DNA from: Collimonas humicola
GTDB taxonomy: Bacteria > Pseudomonadota > Gammaproteobacteria > Burkholderiales > Burkholderiaceae_D
Direction of reading: 5' to 3'
DNA length: 64,000 nucleotides
NCBI RefSeq assembly: GCF_018304945.1
Contig: NZ_JAGQEE010000001.1
Span: 620,001 to 684,000, forward strand
Below are positions 35,740 through 45,006 of this stretch, piece after piece. Position 1 is the stretch's first letter; every line of letters begins with the position of its first letter. The notes below the pieces were generated by a model. That model had not been told where the DNA came from. It made no database searches and saw nothing but the letters and a program-made list of their open reading frames with translations. Made by a program: the position numbers and the translations under genes.

Positions 35740-36372
35740 TCAATTTATCTGCAAAATGCTGGTATCGCTTTGCAGCCGATGTTCGGCGATTGCGGCGGGG
35801 TGGCCGGAAAGCCAGAGCGCCGTGCCTTCGATCAGCTTCTGGGTCGGGACAGGTTTCGCGAAGGAGGCGACCAGCAGCACCACAAAACTGGCGACCACCA
35901 GTGAGCGGTTCAGGCTCGGTTTCGGCGAATTTTCCGCATGCCAGATAAAGCACAGGCCGACCGCCAGGCCGAGCAGGAAGCCGCTCAGCGCTTCCGAGAC
36001 CGAATGGAAGTGCAGCTGCACCCGCGACAGGCTGATCAGCGCCGCCAGGCCGACTCCCAGCATCGCGGCCGACCAGCGCAGCGCAAATGCCTGTTGCCGG
36101 AAAATGAGATAGAAGAGCGTCGGGAGAATCGCGGCGGAACGCATGGCGTGGCCGCTGAAGCCGGTGAAATCAAGCGCCTCTATGCCGATGCCCCAGCCGA
36201 CAAAAGCAATCTTCGACGCCGCGACCAGCATGAGTCCGCCGGCAAACAGCAGGCACCAGGACAAGAACAGGCGACGCGTTGCTCCGGCCGTCAGCCAGAT
36301 TGCGATGGCGACAGCGGCCGGAAGCATGACGTTGCTGCTGCCGATCTTACTGATTTGCATCCATGAAAGCAT
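35740..36372 (-). CDS. PAP2-family membrane phosphatase
   Basis: A 210-residue polytopic membrane protein. The PAP2 motifs are SGHAMRSA (residues about 73-80) and SRVQLHFHSVSEALSG (about 113-128); the first usual motif K-x6-RP is not obvious. Related enzymes dephosphorylate phosphatidic acid or undecaprenyl pyrophosphate, the latter linked to polysaccharide synthesis. It is convergent with the HPt gene with only 21 bases between. Confidence 0.82.
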   Translation of the reverse strand: MLSWMQISKIGSSNVMLPAAVAIAIWLTAGATRRLFLSWCLLFAGGLMLVAASKIAFVGWGIGIEALDFTGFSGHAMRSAAILPTLFYLIFRQQAFALRWSAAMLGVGLAALISLSRVQLHFHSVSEALSGFLLGLAVGLCFIWHAENSPKPSLNRSLVVASFVVLLVASFAKPVPTQKLIEGTALWLSGHPAAIAEHRLQSDTSILQIN

Positions 36373-36479
36373 AGGAACCGGTACCTGAAATGGGGTGGTA
36401 AACGCCTGCTCTGGCGATCAGAATCCTGCCGGCGCGCAGCGCACCCGTCATCGCACCTGTCATTTTATGCGGTGTTGAT

Positions 36480-37100
36480 TCAAGCGCCCGTGCTGAGCCG
36501 GGTCTGGCGCGCCTTGCGGGCGGCGCAGCCGCGCAAGAAGCCGCGCAATTCCTCGAACACGATAGGTTTTTGAAAATACAGCACCTCGTCAGGCAAGCCG
36601 CCGCGGGCTTCCAGCGCATCTTTGCCAAGCGTGGTCAGGATGGCGATGTCGATATGCCTGAGTTCCGGCTTGGCGAGCACTGTCTTGACGATCTCATAGC
36701 CGTCGATGCCTTCCATCACGATATCGAGCAGCAGGATATCGTACTTGCGCTGGGCGATTTCCATCAGCGCCTGATAGCCGTTCTCGCAAAAGCTGATCTC
36801 CAGCGGGATATTCCAGGAGCTTATCTGCTTCTCATACACCTTGCGCTGCAGTGCGTTGTCTTCAACGATGAGGGCGCTTAGCGTCGATGACAAAGAGCCT
36901 TTTTCTTCCAGCAGATCGCTGCGTTCCGCTTTCAGCGCCTCTACCGCTTCGCGCGGAATGCGCCGGTGTCCGCCCTGGGTTTTCCAGGCAACCAGAATCC
37001 CGCGTTCTACAAGTTGCTGGACCGATGTGACGGAGATCCCCAGCAGGCGGGCGGCTTCTTGCGTAGTGACATCGCTTTGATTGAGTTTCACTGCTGGCAT
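36480..37100 (-). CDS. Response regulator with N-terminal MerR/excisionase-type HTH
   Basis: A 206-residue protein with reversed domain order. A MerR-like/excisionase HTH (residues about 10-58, TTQEAARLLGISVTSVQQLVERGILVAWKTQGGHRRIPREAVEAL) precedes a REC domain (about 74-190, LIVEDNALQRKVYEKQI, phosphoacceptor in LLLDIVMEG, Lys in YFQKP). Most response regulators place REC first. It is divergent from the exopolysaccharide operon and next to the split phosphorelay, so it may be the relay's output and control the polysaccharide genes; this is inference. Confidence 0.85.
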   Translation of the reverse strand: MPAVKLNQSDVTTQEAARLLGISVTSVQQLVERGILVAWKTQGGHRRIPREAVEALKAERSDLLEEKGSLSSTLSALIVEDNALQRKVYEKQISSWNIPLEISFCENGYQALMEIAQRKYDILLLDIVMEGIDGYEIVKTVLAKPELRHIDIAILTTLGKDALEARGGLPDEVLYFQKPIVFEELRGFLRGCAARKARQTRLSTGA

Positions 37101-37559
37101 CGGGTAATTGATTCAGTTATGTATTTTATCAAACTATGAAATGCAGATCATCCATAGCGCCAACGGTTTGGAGGCGGCCGCAGCGGCAATTGTTCCTGCG
37201 CCCGCACCTGATTTCATTCCCTGCCTGCGCATAGTAAGTCTTCCGCAGCCACGACAACAGCCTTATTGAAGCCTTCAAGAGACGGCGGACAGCTTTGCGG
37301 GGAAATATCCACGCACATTTTAAAGGCGCTTTGCTGCAGCGCAATCAAAAATCTCTATTAAAATCAATTTTAATTTGTTATATTTAACAATGTAATGAAT
37401 TTACTGTTTTTATTGATTCAATGTTTTCTCGCCTGAACTGCCAGCCGGTTTGGTCAGGGATGCCGGCAATCCAAGGCGCGTCTACTGCAAGGAGGCGGTT
37501 TGGACCGTGCCTGGCATGTTTCCCGGCGGCAGCCGGATGATTTTTACGTGTGAGTCAAA
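37101..37559. other. Divergent regulatory region ahead of the exopolysaccharide operon
   Basis: This 459-base gap lies between the HTH-REC regulator and the export lipoprotein gene. The left 200 bases have ordinary composition. Bases 37340-37425 are strongly AT-rich and full of inverted repeats. The right 130 bases are GC-rich leader. A 71-codon minus-strand frame (37129-37344) has no support. Confidence 0.6.
37357..37406 (+). promoter_or_regulatory. AT-rich palindromic control element of the exopolysaccharide operon
   Basis: ATTAAAAT (37357-37364) and ATTTTAAT (37367-37374) form a perfect inverted repeat with a 2-base spacer. TTGTTA (37375-37380) and TAACAA (37385-37390) form a second one, and AATGAATTTA follows at 37394-37403. 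The last 31 bases align well with a palindrome upstream of the initiating transferase gene at 49087-49118. Probably a binding site for a shared regulator or for H-NS-like silencing. Confidence 0.5.
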
Positions 37560-38702
37560 TTGAAAAAAACAATCGTGCTGTTAATCCTGTCTCTGGCGCT
37601 GGGCGGCTGCGCGCTTGCACCGGGGATGCGATTCGATCCGCAAGGGACGGTCGATGCCAGCGACCCCGATTCCAGGCCGGTGATCAAGCCGATCACCCTC
37701 AAGCTGGTGCAGCAGGAGCGTGCCGAGCGCCTGCGGCAAGCGCAGGCCAGCGCATCGTATTACCAGGAACTGCTGACACAGCCCGAGCCTTACCGGATCG
37801 GCGTGGCGGACGTATTGTCGATCATCGTCTGGGATCACCCCGAACTGGTGGTGCCGAACCTGACCTATACCATCGGCGCCAGCGGCGCTGAAATATCCAA
37901 TGTCGGCCTGGCCGCGCAGACGCTGCCTGGATACGCCGTCGGCAGCGACGGCAATGTGCAGTTTCCCTATGTCGGCAGGTTCAAGGCGGGCGGCCTGACA
38001 GAACTCGAGGCGCAGCAGCAGCTGGTGACGCTGCTGAAGAAATATATCCGCGATCCCCAGATTACCTTGCGCGTGATCGGCTATCGCAGCCGCAAGGTTT
38101 ACGTGGATGGCGAGGTGCGCAGCGCCGGCGTCAAGCCGATGACCGATGTGCCGATGTCGCTGGCGGAGGCGCTGAACCAGGCCGGCGGCATCAGTCCGTC
38201 CGGCGATCCCAGCCGCATCACGTTGACGCGCGGCGCCAGGAACTACCTGATCAGCATTCCCGAACTGGCGGAGCACGGCATCAGTCCGTCCAAATTGATC
38301 TTGCAGAGCGAAGACTCGCTGCGGATCACGCCGCTTGCCGACAATCAGATCGTGGTGGCCGGCGAGGTGCGGGACCCCCGTGGCGTGCCCTTGCGCAGCA
38401 ACGGCCGGCTCACCTTGAGCGATGCGCTGAGCCAGGTCGGCGGCGTGCTGGCGGAGACCAGCGATCCAAGCGCGATCTATGTGGTGCGCGCGGCGCCTGA
38501 GGGGACCATGCCGGAAGTCTTTCATCTGGACAGCAAGTCGCCGGTCGGCCTGGCGCTGGCGGAAAACTTCGAGCTGAAAGCCAAGGATGTTGTCTATGTC
38601 GATGCGCCGGGGCTGGTGCGCTTCAGCCGCATCATGGCGCTCTTCTTAGGCAGTTCGACCAATGCGGTCAATTACCGCAATGCCGTGGACAAGAAGAATT
38701 GA
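37560..38702 (+). CDS. Polysaccharide export outer-membrane lipoprotein (Wza-like)
   Basis: A 380-residue lipoprotein. It starts with TTG at 37560, giving MKKTIVLLILSLALGGCALAPG with lipobox LGGC; no ATG start fits. The Poly_export domain begins at YRIGVADVLSIIVWDHPEL, followed by SLBB repeats (VYVDGEVRSAGVKPM and IVVAGEVRDPRGVPL). It would form the outer-membrane export channel for the polysaccharide. First gene of the operon; overlaps the next gene by TTGA. Confidence 0.9.
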   Translation: MKKTIVLLILSLALGGCALAPGMRFDPQGTVDASDPDSRPVIKPITLKLVQQERAERLRQAQASASYYQELLTQPEPYRIGVADVLSIIVWDHPELVVPNLTYTIGASGAEISNVGLAAQTLPGYAVGSDGNVQFPYVGRFKAGGLTELEAQQQLVTLLKKYIRDPQITLRVIGYRSRKVYVDGEVRSAGVKPMTDVPMSLAEALNQAGGISPSGDPSRITLTRGARNYLISIPELAEHGISPSKLILQSEDSLRITPLADNQIVVAGEVRDPRGVPLRSNGRLTLSDALSQVGGVLAETSDPSAIYVVRAAPEGTMPEVFHLDSKSPVGLALAENFELKAKDVVYVDAPGLVRFSRIMALFLGSSTNAVNYRNAVDKKN

Positions 38703-39181
38703 TCAAATCCATCCTAATCGTTTGCATAGGCAATATTTGCCGCTGTCCCATGGCGCTGGGGCTGTTCGCCCGGAAACTGCCTGGGGTGCAGCTGAACTCG
38801 GCCGGGATCGATGCCGTGGTCGGGGCGCCGGCCGATCCGTTGGCGATAGACCTGATGCGTCTGCGCAATATCGATATCAGCGCGCATCGAGGAGAGCAGT
38901 TGCGCGCCTGGCAATGCGCATCCGCCGACCTGATTCTGGTCATGGATCTGCCGCAGAAGCGGTTTATCGAAAAGCATTATCCGACCACGCGCGGCAAATT
39001 GTTCCGCCTTGGAGAGTATGGCCGCTTCGATATCTTCGATCCTCACCAAGGCGGGCGCAGCGATTTTGAACGCTGCCTGGCGCTGATCGAACAGGGTGTC
39101 GACGATTGGACCGCGCGCATAGCGGCGAGCGGATCGCCGCCGCCCAAAGCAACCCATGAGCTGGTCCAGATAACGCAATGA
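38699..39181 (+). CDS. Low-molecular-weight protein tyrosine phosphatase (Wzb-like)
   Basis: A 160-residue phosphatase. It starts with TTG at 38699, overlapping the upstream stop as TTGA. The active-site loop is CIGNICR (C-x5-R) near residue 9 and the general acid Asp is in FDIFDPHQGG. The residue after the Arg is Cys, where most relatives have Ser or Thr (CVGNICRS in Wzb). It should dephosphorylate the tyrosine-kinase copolymerase of the next gene, controlling chain length. Confidence 0.88.
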   Translation: MIKSILIVCIGNICRCPMALGLFARKLPGVQLNSAGIDAVVGAPADPLAIDLMRLRNIDISAHRGEQLRAWQCASADLILVMDLPQKRFIEKHYPTTRGKLFRLGEYGRFDIFDPHQGGRSDFERCLALIEQGVDDWTARIAASGSPPPKATHELVQITQ

Positions 39182-39197
39182 AGGCGCCGATCTTACG

Positions 39198-41444
39198 ATG
39201 ACAAAACTTACGCAGCCGCTGCATATGTCCGCAGGCAAGGATGAAGAGTTGAATCTGACGGCTTTGCTCGACGTACTGATCGGCAACCGCAAGATGATAG
39301 GCATAGTCACGATTGCCTGCTTTGTGCTGGGAACGCTCTATGCATTTCTGGGAACGCCGGTGTACCAGGCCGACATACTGGTCCAGGTCGAGGATAACTC
39401 CGCCAGCGCCGCCGCCAGCAACATGCTGGCTGATATGTCGTCCATGTTTGATGTGAAATCGACCGCCGCGGCCGAAATTGAAATACTCGGGTCGCGGCTG
39501 GTGGTGTCGCGTTCAGTCGACGCCTTGCACCTGTACATCGAGCAGAATCCAAAATATTTCCCTTTGATCGGCGGCTGGATTGCGCGCCACAATAAAAAAT
39601 TGTCTGTGCCGGGATTGCTTGGCTATGGCGGCTATGCCTGGGGCAATGAGAGCATGGACGCGGATATTTTCAACGTGCCGCAGGCGCTCGAAGAAAAGAA
39701 ATTCAGGCTGCAGCTGCTGGAGCACGGGCGCTATCGCCTCAGCAGCGGAGAATTCGATGAAGTGTTCGAAGGCAGCATCGGCAAGCTGGAAAAATTCGCG
39801 GTGGAGGATAGCAATCTCGAACTGAGGGTGGCCAAGGTCGATGCCAGGCCCGGGACCGTCTTCACATTGATCCGCAATTCCAGGTTGAAAACCATCCTCG
39901 ACCTGCAAGACCAGCTGGTGATCGTCGAGAAGGGCAAGCAGTCGGGGGTGATCGGCGCTACCTGGCAAAGCCCGGATGCGCGGATTGTAAGCGAGACCAT
40001 GAATCAGATCGGCCAGCAGTACGTGCGCCAGAACATTGAGCGCAAGTCCGCCGAGGCCGCCAAATCGCTGGACTTCCTGAATGACCAGATACCGCAGCTG
40101 AAAAGCGAGCTGGAGCAGGCGGAAAATCTCCTCAATGCCTTGCGCAACAAGCTCGGCAGCATCAGCATGAGCGACGAAGGCGCGATGGTGCTGCAAAAAG
40201 CGGTAGATACGCAGACCCAGTTGCTGGAACTGAAGCAGAAGCGCAAAGACCTGGCGATGCGCTTTTCGGACTCGCATCCGTCGCTGAAAGCGGTTGATGA
40301 GCAAATCAGCGCCTTGTATGGCGAGCAGGGGAAAGTCAACGGACTGATCAAGCGTTTCCCGAATAACGAGCAGGATTTGCTGCGGCTGACCCGCGATGTC
40401 ACCGTCAACACCACCTTGTATACCGGTCTGCTGACCAATATAGAGCAATTGAAGCTGGTGAAAGCCGGCAAGATCGGCAATGTGCGGCTGGTCGATGTCG
40501 CTGCCTTGCCGGAACTTCCGGTCAAGCCGAAGAAACTGATTGTGCTGCCGGTCTCGCTACTGTTGGGCTTGTTCTTCAGCGTCACGGCAGCCTTTGTCCG
40601 CAACATGCTGTTCAGCGGAGTTACAGACGCCAGCGAAATCGAGCAGCACACCGGCTTGAGCGTCTATTCAACCATCCCGCGCAGCGATGCCCAGCTGGCG
40701 CTCAGCCGGCAGGTGAGGACGAAAGTGCACGAAGTGTCGCTGCTGGCCGTGGCGCAATCGAACGACCTTGCGATCGAGAGCATGCGCAGCCTGCGTACTG
40801 CGCTGCAGTTCGCCATGCTGGAGGCGAAAAATAATATCGTGCTGCTGACGGGGCCGTCGCCGGCCGTCGGGAAATCCTTTATCGCGGCCAATCTGGCGGC
40901 GGTGGTGGCGTCGTCGGGCAAGCGCGTGCTGCTGATCGACGCCGACTTGCGCAAGGGGCATCTCAACGAGTATTTCGGTTTCGGGCGCGACGGCGGCCTG
41001 TCTGAGCTGGTATCCGGTTCGCTGCAAGTGGCTGCCGCGATCCACCGGGAGGTGGTCCCGGGCCTGGATTTCATGGCGACCGGTAAATTGCCGCCGAACC
41101 CGGCCGAGCTGCTGATGGCGCGCAGCGTTGGCGAGGTGCTGAAAACCGTGGCGGAGCAGTACGACATCGTGATCGTCGATTCGCCGCCGGTACTGGCCGT
41201 GGCGGATCCAGCCATCCTGGCGGAATTTTCCGGCACCACCTTCCTGGTCGCCCGTTCCGGCCTTACAAAAATCGGCGAAATCATTGAGTCGGCAAGGCGC
41301 CTGGTGCACAACGGCGCGCATCCGAAAGGCGTGTTGTTCAATGGCCTCGATCCCAATGTGAGCAGATACGGCTACGGCTCCAAGTACGGCAGCTATCGCT
41401 ACACCGCCTATTCATACGAGAAAAGCAAACGCTTAACGACCTGA
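39198..41444 (+). CDS. Polysaccharide copolymerase / bacterial tyrosine kinase (Wzc-like)
   Basis: A 748-residue inner-membrane protein. The N-terminal Wzz domain has transmembrane helices at about residues 33-52 and 450-468 with a large periplasmic helical region between. The cytoplasmic BY-kinase has Walker A GPSPAVGKS, Walker A' VLLIDADLRKG and Walker B IVIVDSPPV. The C-terminal Tyr cluster (SRYGYGSKYGSYRYTAYSYEKS, seven Tyr) is the autophosphorylation site. It pairs with the phosphatase and export channel encoded upstream. Confidence 0.93.
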   Translation: MTKLTQPLHMSAGKDEELNLTALLDVLIGNRKMIGIVTIACFVLGTLYAFLGTPVYQADILVQVEDNSASAAASNMLADMSSMFDVKSTAAAEIEILGSRLVVSRSVDALHLYIEQNPKYFPLIGGWIARHNKKLSVPGLLGYGGYAWGNESMDADIFNVPQALEEKKFRLQLLEHGRYRLSSGEFDEVFEGSIGKLEKFAVEDSNLELRVAKVDARPGTVFTLIRNSRLKTILDLQDQLVIVEKGKQSGVIGATWQSPDARIVSETMNQIGQQYVRQNIERKSAEAAKSLDFLNDQIPQLKSELEQAENLLNALRNKLGSISMSDEGAMVLQKAVDTQTQLLELKQKRKDLAMRFSDSHPSLKAVDEQISALYGEQGKVNGLIKRFPNNEQDLLRLTRDVTVNTTLYTGLLTNIEQLKLVKAGKIGNVRLVDVAALPELPVKPKKLIVLPVSLLLGLFFSVTAAFVRNMLFSGVTDASEIEQHTGLSVYSTIPRSDAQLALSRQVRTKVHEVSLLAVAQSNDLAIESMRSLRTALQFAMLEAKNNIVLLTGPSPAVGKSFIAANLAAVVASSGKRVLLIDADLRKGHLNEYFGFGRDGGLSELVSGSLQVAAAIHREVVPGLDFMATGKLPPNPAELLMARSVGEVLKTVAEQYDIVIVDSPPVLAVADPAILAEFSGTTFLVARSGLTKIGEIIESARRLVHNGAHPKGVLFNGLDPNVSRYGYGSKYGSYRYTAYSYEKSKRLTT

Positions 41445-41532
41445 AATACAACCTGAAATACGACCTGAGAAGGGCGAGGGCAGGCCGCCATTTTGCGGTT
41501 CCTGCTCCCAGGTCTTTACCGGTGGGTACCCA

Positions 41533-42750
41533 ATGAAGCTCCGAGCCATGAAAAAATTCAGCGCTTTATTTCAAGTCATCGCTGAACAGGCGATCTTTAC
41601 CTTGTCTTTTTTTTGTACGCAGGCCTTGCTGGCCAGGTATCTGAGCGTAGCAGGTTTCGCGTCGTTTTCAGCGGTGTATTCGGCGGTGATTCTGTTAAAC
41701 ATCATCCATGGCTGCACCGTGATGGAACCGCTGCTGGTGTTTTCCAAATCGGACCATGGCATCAGCAAGCCGTTGCTGATGCAGCTGCACGCGCCTCTGG
41801 CCTTGGCCAGTATCCCCGTCACCATCTACCTGGTGGCGCATATTCCCAATGCGCCGCCGCACTTCGTCCTGGCGCTGGTGTTTGCGCTGACCGGCTTCAT
41901 CGTCTACTGGACGGTGCGTTCCATTGCCATTCTTGAAAACAAGAGCCTCAAGTCGGCGCTCCCTGCCTTGGCGCAGTTTGCCGGCGTCTGCCTGGCGATC
42001 ACCCTGATCCCGAAGGATAGTCCGTATCAGCTCAATGAAGTATTGATTTTCCTGGGATTGCCGCTGCTTCTTGCCAGCGCCCTGATCTCCAGGGGGACTC
42101 CGCCCAAGACAGGGCAGGTCAGCGGAGCGTCTCCGGAGAGTCCTCCGTGGCTGAGCTTCGGATTGAACAACACGTTCAGCCAGATCCTGGTGTGGGCCAT
42201 GACCCATGGCCTGGTGATTTTCTACATGTCGCGCCAGCAGGCCGACCTGGCTGCCAATTTCCGTGTCGTGATGACCCTGGTCTTGCCGGCGCAGTACCTG
42301 AATATCGCTATTTCCAATTACCAGCTGCCCAAGCTTTCGCGCCTGGCGGAGGAACGCTCGCCGCAATTTTCGGCGATGGCGCGCACCTTCATTCTGGTCA
42401 CGCTCGGACTCAGTCTTTTGTACAGCCTGCTGCTGTGGATGGCGGGAGGATCGCTGGTCGGCATGCTGTTCGGGGCCAAATACGCCGGCCTGAACATGCG
42501 CGACTACATCCTGTTCCCATTCATCTTCGCTGCCATCCAGGGCGGCCGGACGGTCTTGAAGGCGCTCAGGCTTACCCACTACGCAAGCTGGGCGGTCGCC
42601 GTCGGCTTCCTGTTTTTCCTGCTCGCATTCTCCCTCAACGGCCGCGGTTCGATCAACAGCGTATTGATCCCCACGGTATTCGGCCTGGGAGCGGCGGCCG
42701 TCATCATGTTTTACCAGATCAAGAAAAGTCTAAAGGCTATTTATCTATGA
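41533..42750 (+). CDS. Polysaccharide flippase-like membrane protein (Wzx-type)
   Basis: A 405-residue protein with about 12 hydrophobic helices and the MATE/Wzx-type start (FSALFQVIAEQAIFTLSFFCTQALLARYLSVAGFASFSAVYS). By position and topology it should flip the lipid-linked repeat unit. Two ATGs lie close together (41533 and 41548); the first has GGTGGG upstream. It overlaps the next gene by ATGA. Confidence 0.78.
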   Translation: MKLRAMKKFSALFQVIAEQAIFTLSFFCTQALLARYLSVAGFASFSAVYSAVILLNIIHGCTVMEPLLVFSKSDHGISKPLLMQLHAPLALASIPVTIYLVAHIPNAPPHFVLALVFALTGFIVYWTVRSIAILENKSLKSALPALAQFAGVCLAITLIPKDSPYQLNEVLIFLGLPLLLASALISRGTPPKTGQVSGASPESPPWLSFGLNNTFSQILVWAMTHGLVIFYMSRQQADLAANFRVVMTLVLPAQYLNIAISNYQLPKLSRLAEERSPQFSAMARTFILVTLGLSLLYSLLLWMAGGSLVGMLFGAKYAGLNMRDYILFPFIFAAIQGGRTVLKALRLTHYASWAVAVGFLFFLLAFSLNGRGSINSVLIPTVFGLGAAAVIMFYQIKKSLKAIYL

Positions 42751-43970
42751 AAATTGTGATTTGCGCTGTTCCGTATAGCCCGAACCTGGGCGACGGCGTC
42801 ATCTATGAAAATATCAGGCAGTTGCTGACAGAGCTGGCGCCGGCCGCGCAGATAAGCGCGCTCGACATCGCCGGCCGCGATGGCTATGACGTTTCCAGCG
42901 TTTCCAGGAAGCCTTTGATAAACCGGGTGCCGGGACGGCTCCGGCCATCGGTTGTGTGCGCCTATTTTTGTCTCCAGTACTGGTGGCGCTGGCGTCACAA
43001 ATGGGCGGAGCAGCTGGCAGACGCCGATCTCATCGTGGTCGGCGGCGGGCAGCTTTTCATGGACGCCCATCTGAATTTCCCCATCAAGCTGTTTTTGCTT
43101 TCAAGGACCATCAAAGCGATCGGCAAGTCCGGCAAGGTTGCCATTTTTTCCGTGGGGGCGTCGAAACTGATGTCCAGCGTCGGCGCCAACCTGTTCCAGC
43201 GCGCATTAAAGAATATGGCGCCGGTGCGGATCAGCGCGCGCGACATGCTGTCAGCGCAGCATATGAAAAAATACCTGGCGATCGACGGCGATGTCTGCAT
43301 CACTCCTGATCCGGCGATCTATTCGCGACAGACTTATGCGCAGGATCCTCGCGCTGCGCACAGCGGAAATGTGCTCGGCATCTGCATCTCCTGTCCGCTT
43401 GAAGTCAACCACGGCGTCACAAGCGGGCCGGCTTATGAATCGAAAATTTCCGAATTTTTCGAGAACCTGGCGCTGCAGGCGACAGCACTGGGATATGTCG
43501 TCAAGTTCTTTACCAACGGCGCTCCGGAAGACGAAGTATTTAAAGATGCGCTGGCGGCCCGGCTGAACAGCCATCGCATAGTCAATGTGCCCAGGGCCGC
43601 TGCGCCTGCGCAGCTGGTGGAAAACATCCGCGCTTGCGACTACATCATTGCCCATCGGCTGCATGCCAACATCGTTGCCTACGCCCTGGATATACCTGCC
43701 ATCGGGCTCAACTGGGATGTCAAGGTCAAGTCATTCTTTGAGCTGATAGGCCGCAGCAGGTTTTTCATTCCATCGCCGATACCGGATGTGGAAAGCACGC
43801 TTGATCTGCTGAAGCACGCGCGGGCATCGTGCGGGACAGAAAAATCTCGCCTGACGCTGAGGTTGAAGAAAGAAGTGTCGGCGCTGCTGGAATCGTCCGT
43901 CCAGCAGGGCGTCACCGCGGGAACGCGGCGCTGGATAGGCAGCAACGTCGATTATGAAAACATTGTATAG
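42747..43970 (+). CDS. Polysaccharide pyruvyl transferase family protein
   Basis: A 407-residue enzyme. The start at 42747 overlaps the flippase stop by ATGA; the frame is open far upstream but only as a shadow of the flippase gene. Family features include NLGDGVIYENI, the VVGGGQLFMDAH motif, the FSVGASKL segment and ISARDMLS, then DYIIAHRLHANIVAYALDIPAIGLNWD. Relatives add pyruvate ketals from phosphoenolpyruvate to sugars of exopolysaccharides, giving negative charge. Confidence 0.87.
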   Translation: MKIVICAVPYSPNLGDGVIYENIRQLLTELAPAAQISALDIAGRDGYDVSSVSRKPLINRVPGRLRPSVVCAYFCLQYWWRWRHKWAEQLADADLIVVGGGQLFMDAHLNFPIKLFLLSRTIKAIGKSGKVAIFSVGASKLMSSVGANLFQRALKNMAPVRISARDMLSAQHMKKYLAIDGDVCITPDPAIYSRQTYAQDPRAAHSGNVLGICISCPLEVNHGVTSGPAYESKISEFFENLALQATALGYVVKFFTNGAPEDEVFKDALAARLNSHRIVNVPRAAAPAQLVENIRACDYIIAHRLHANIVAYALDIPAIGLNWDVKVKSFFELIGRSRFFIPSPIPDVESTLDLLKHARASCGTEKSRLTLRLKKEVSALLESSVQQGVTAGTRRWIGSNVDYENIV

Positions 43971-45006
43971 GACACGCATCAACCCCGAAATGCGGGTTGT
44001 CAGCGCGATATGCATGCTGCTGCTGAGCGGCCTGATCTATTTCTATCAGCGGGTTTTCCTTCCGGATTATTTTTTCATTGATGAAAAGACGATCACCGAC
44101 CTGATCAGGTACACCGATCTCGACATCTCGCTGCAGGACTCGTTTACCAGCACTGCGATGGTATATGCCCTGATCGGACCGGAATGGTCGCAGATCCTGC
44201 TGCTGCTGGCGACGGCGGCAGTGATCGTCTACGTCTGCAAGAAATCCTACCGGCTGATCGACCTGCTGTTCGCCTTTCTCCTGATGCTGTCGTTTGCGCT
44301 GTTCAATCTTAAATTATCGAAAGAAGTGATCGTCATCATGCTGAATCTGATCGCTTGCGCGGTGTGCGCCACGCAGCTGTCGAATCGCAAGAAAATTACG
44401 ATCGTTACCGTTTTTTATTTACTGTACGCGTGGAAATTCCGCGTGTACTACGTCGTCATCGCGGCGCTGATGCTGGCCTTTCATGTGATCGCCGGCAGCC
44501 GCGGCAAGTTGCGTCTCTGGCTTGTGGCCGGCATGTTGCTGCTGTGCTGCGCGATACCGGGCGACTTCTGGGATCAGCTGCAGCAGGCGCGCGATGTGGC
44601 CAACGCCAATCGGGAGGGCTTGTCCGATTCCAAAACCATGTTCACGAATCTGCTGGCGCCAAACGGTGTGCTTACCGTTGTCCCGAACGCGCTGTTTGCC
44701 GCCGTCCGCTTTTATTTTGCACCGCTGTTCTCCTTGCGGGTGCAGGAACTGTTCCTTTCGTCGACGCTGTGGTTCCTCACCCTGGTCTTGTTCAAAAGGC
44801 GCAATTACGGCCATCCCTTGTTTTTGCTGCTGGCCGCCAATTTTGTTGTCCAGACTTTCTTTGAACCCGATCTGGGTTCGTTCTTCCGCCATTTGAGCGC
44901 CTACGCCTTTTGCGTATTCGGGATCGGCTACATCGTCCCGGACGACGACGGGGAGCAGCAGGAATTGACGACAGCCGGATTAAACCGCCTTGACGAGGAG
45001 ATCTGA
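43954..45006 (+). CDS. Putative polysaccharide polymerase (Wzy-like membrane protein)
   Basis: A 350-residue polytopic membrane protein with about nine or ten hydrophobic helices. No specific family motif is recognised, as is normal for Wzy polymerases. It overlaps the end of the pyruvyl transferase gene by 17 bases and is followed at once by a glycosyltransferase gene. Its topology and position between the flippase and transferase genes make it the polymerase candidate. Confidence 0.6.
   Translation: MKTLYRTRINPEMRVVSAICMLLLSGLIYFYQRVFLPDYFFIDEKTITDLIRYTDLDISLQDSFTSTAMVYALIGPEWSQILLLLATAAVIVYVCKKSYRLIDLLFAFLLMLSFALFNLKLSKEVIVIMLNLIACAVCATQLSNRKKITIVTVFYLLYAWKFRVYYVVIAALMLAFHVIAGSRGKLRLWLVAGMLLLCCAIPGDFWDQLQQARDVANANREGLSDSKTMFTNLLAPNGVLTVVPNALFAAVRFYFAPLFSLRVQELFLSSTLWFLTLVLFKRRNYGHPLFLLLAANFVVQTFFEPDLGSFFRHLSAYAFCVFGIGYIVPDDDGEQQELTTAGLNRLDEEI

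Noticed and set aside
37129-37344. 71-codon minus-strand frame upstream of the exopolysaccharide operon
   Set aside because: No support beyond being open; lies in a regulatory region.
42147-42746. 200-codon upstream extension of the pyruvyl transferase frame
   Set aside because: It lies entirely within the flippase gene in another frame; the ATGA overlap at 42747 is the natural start.
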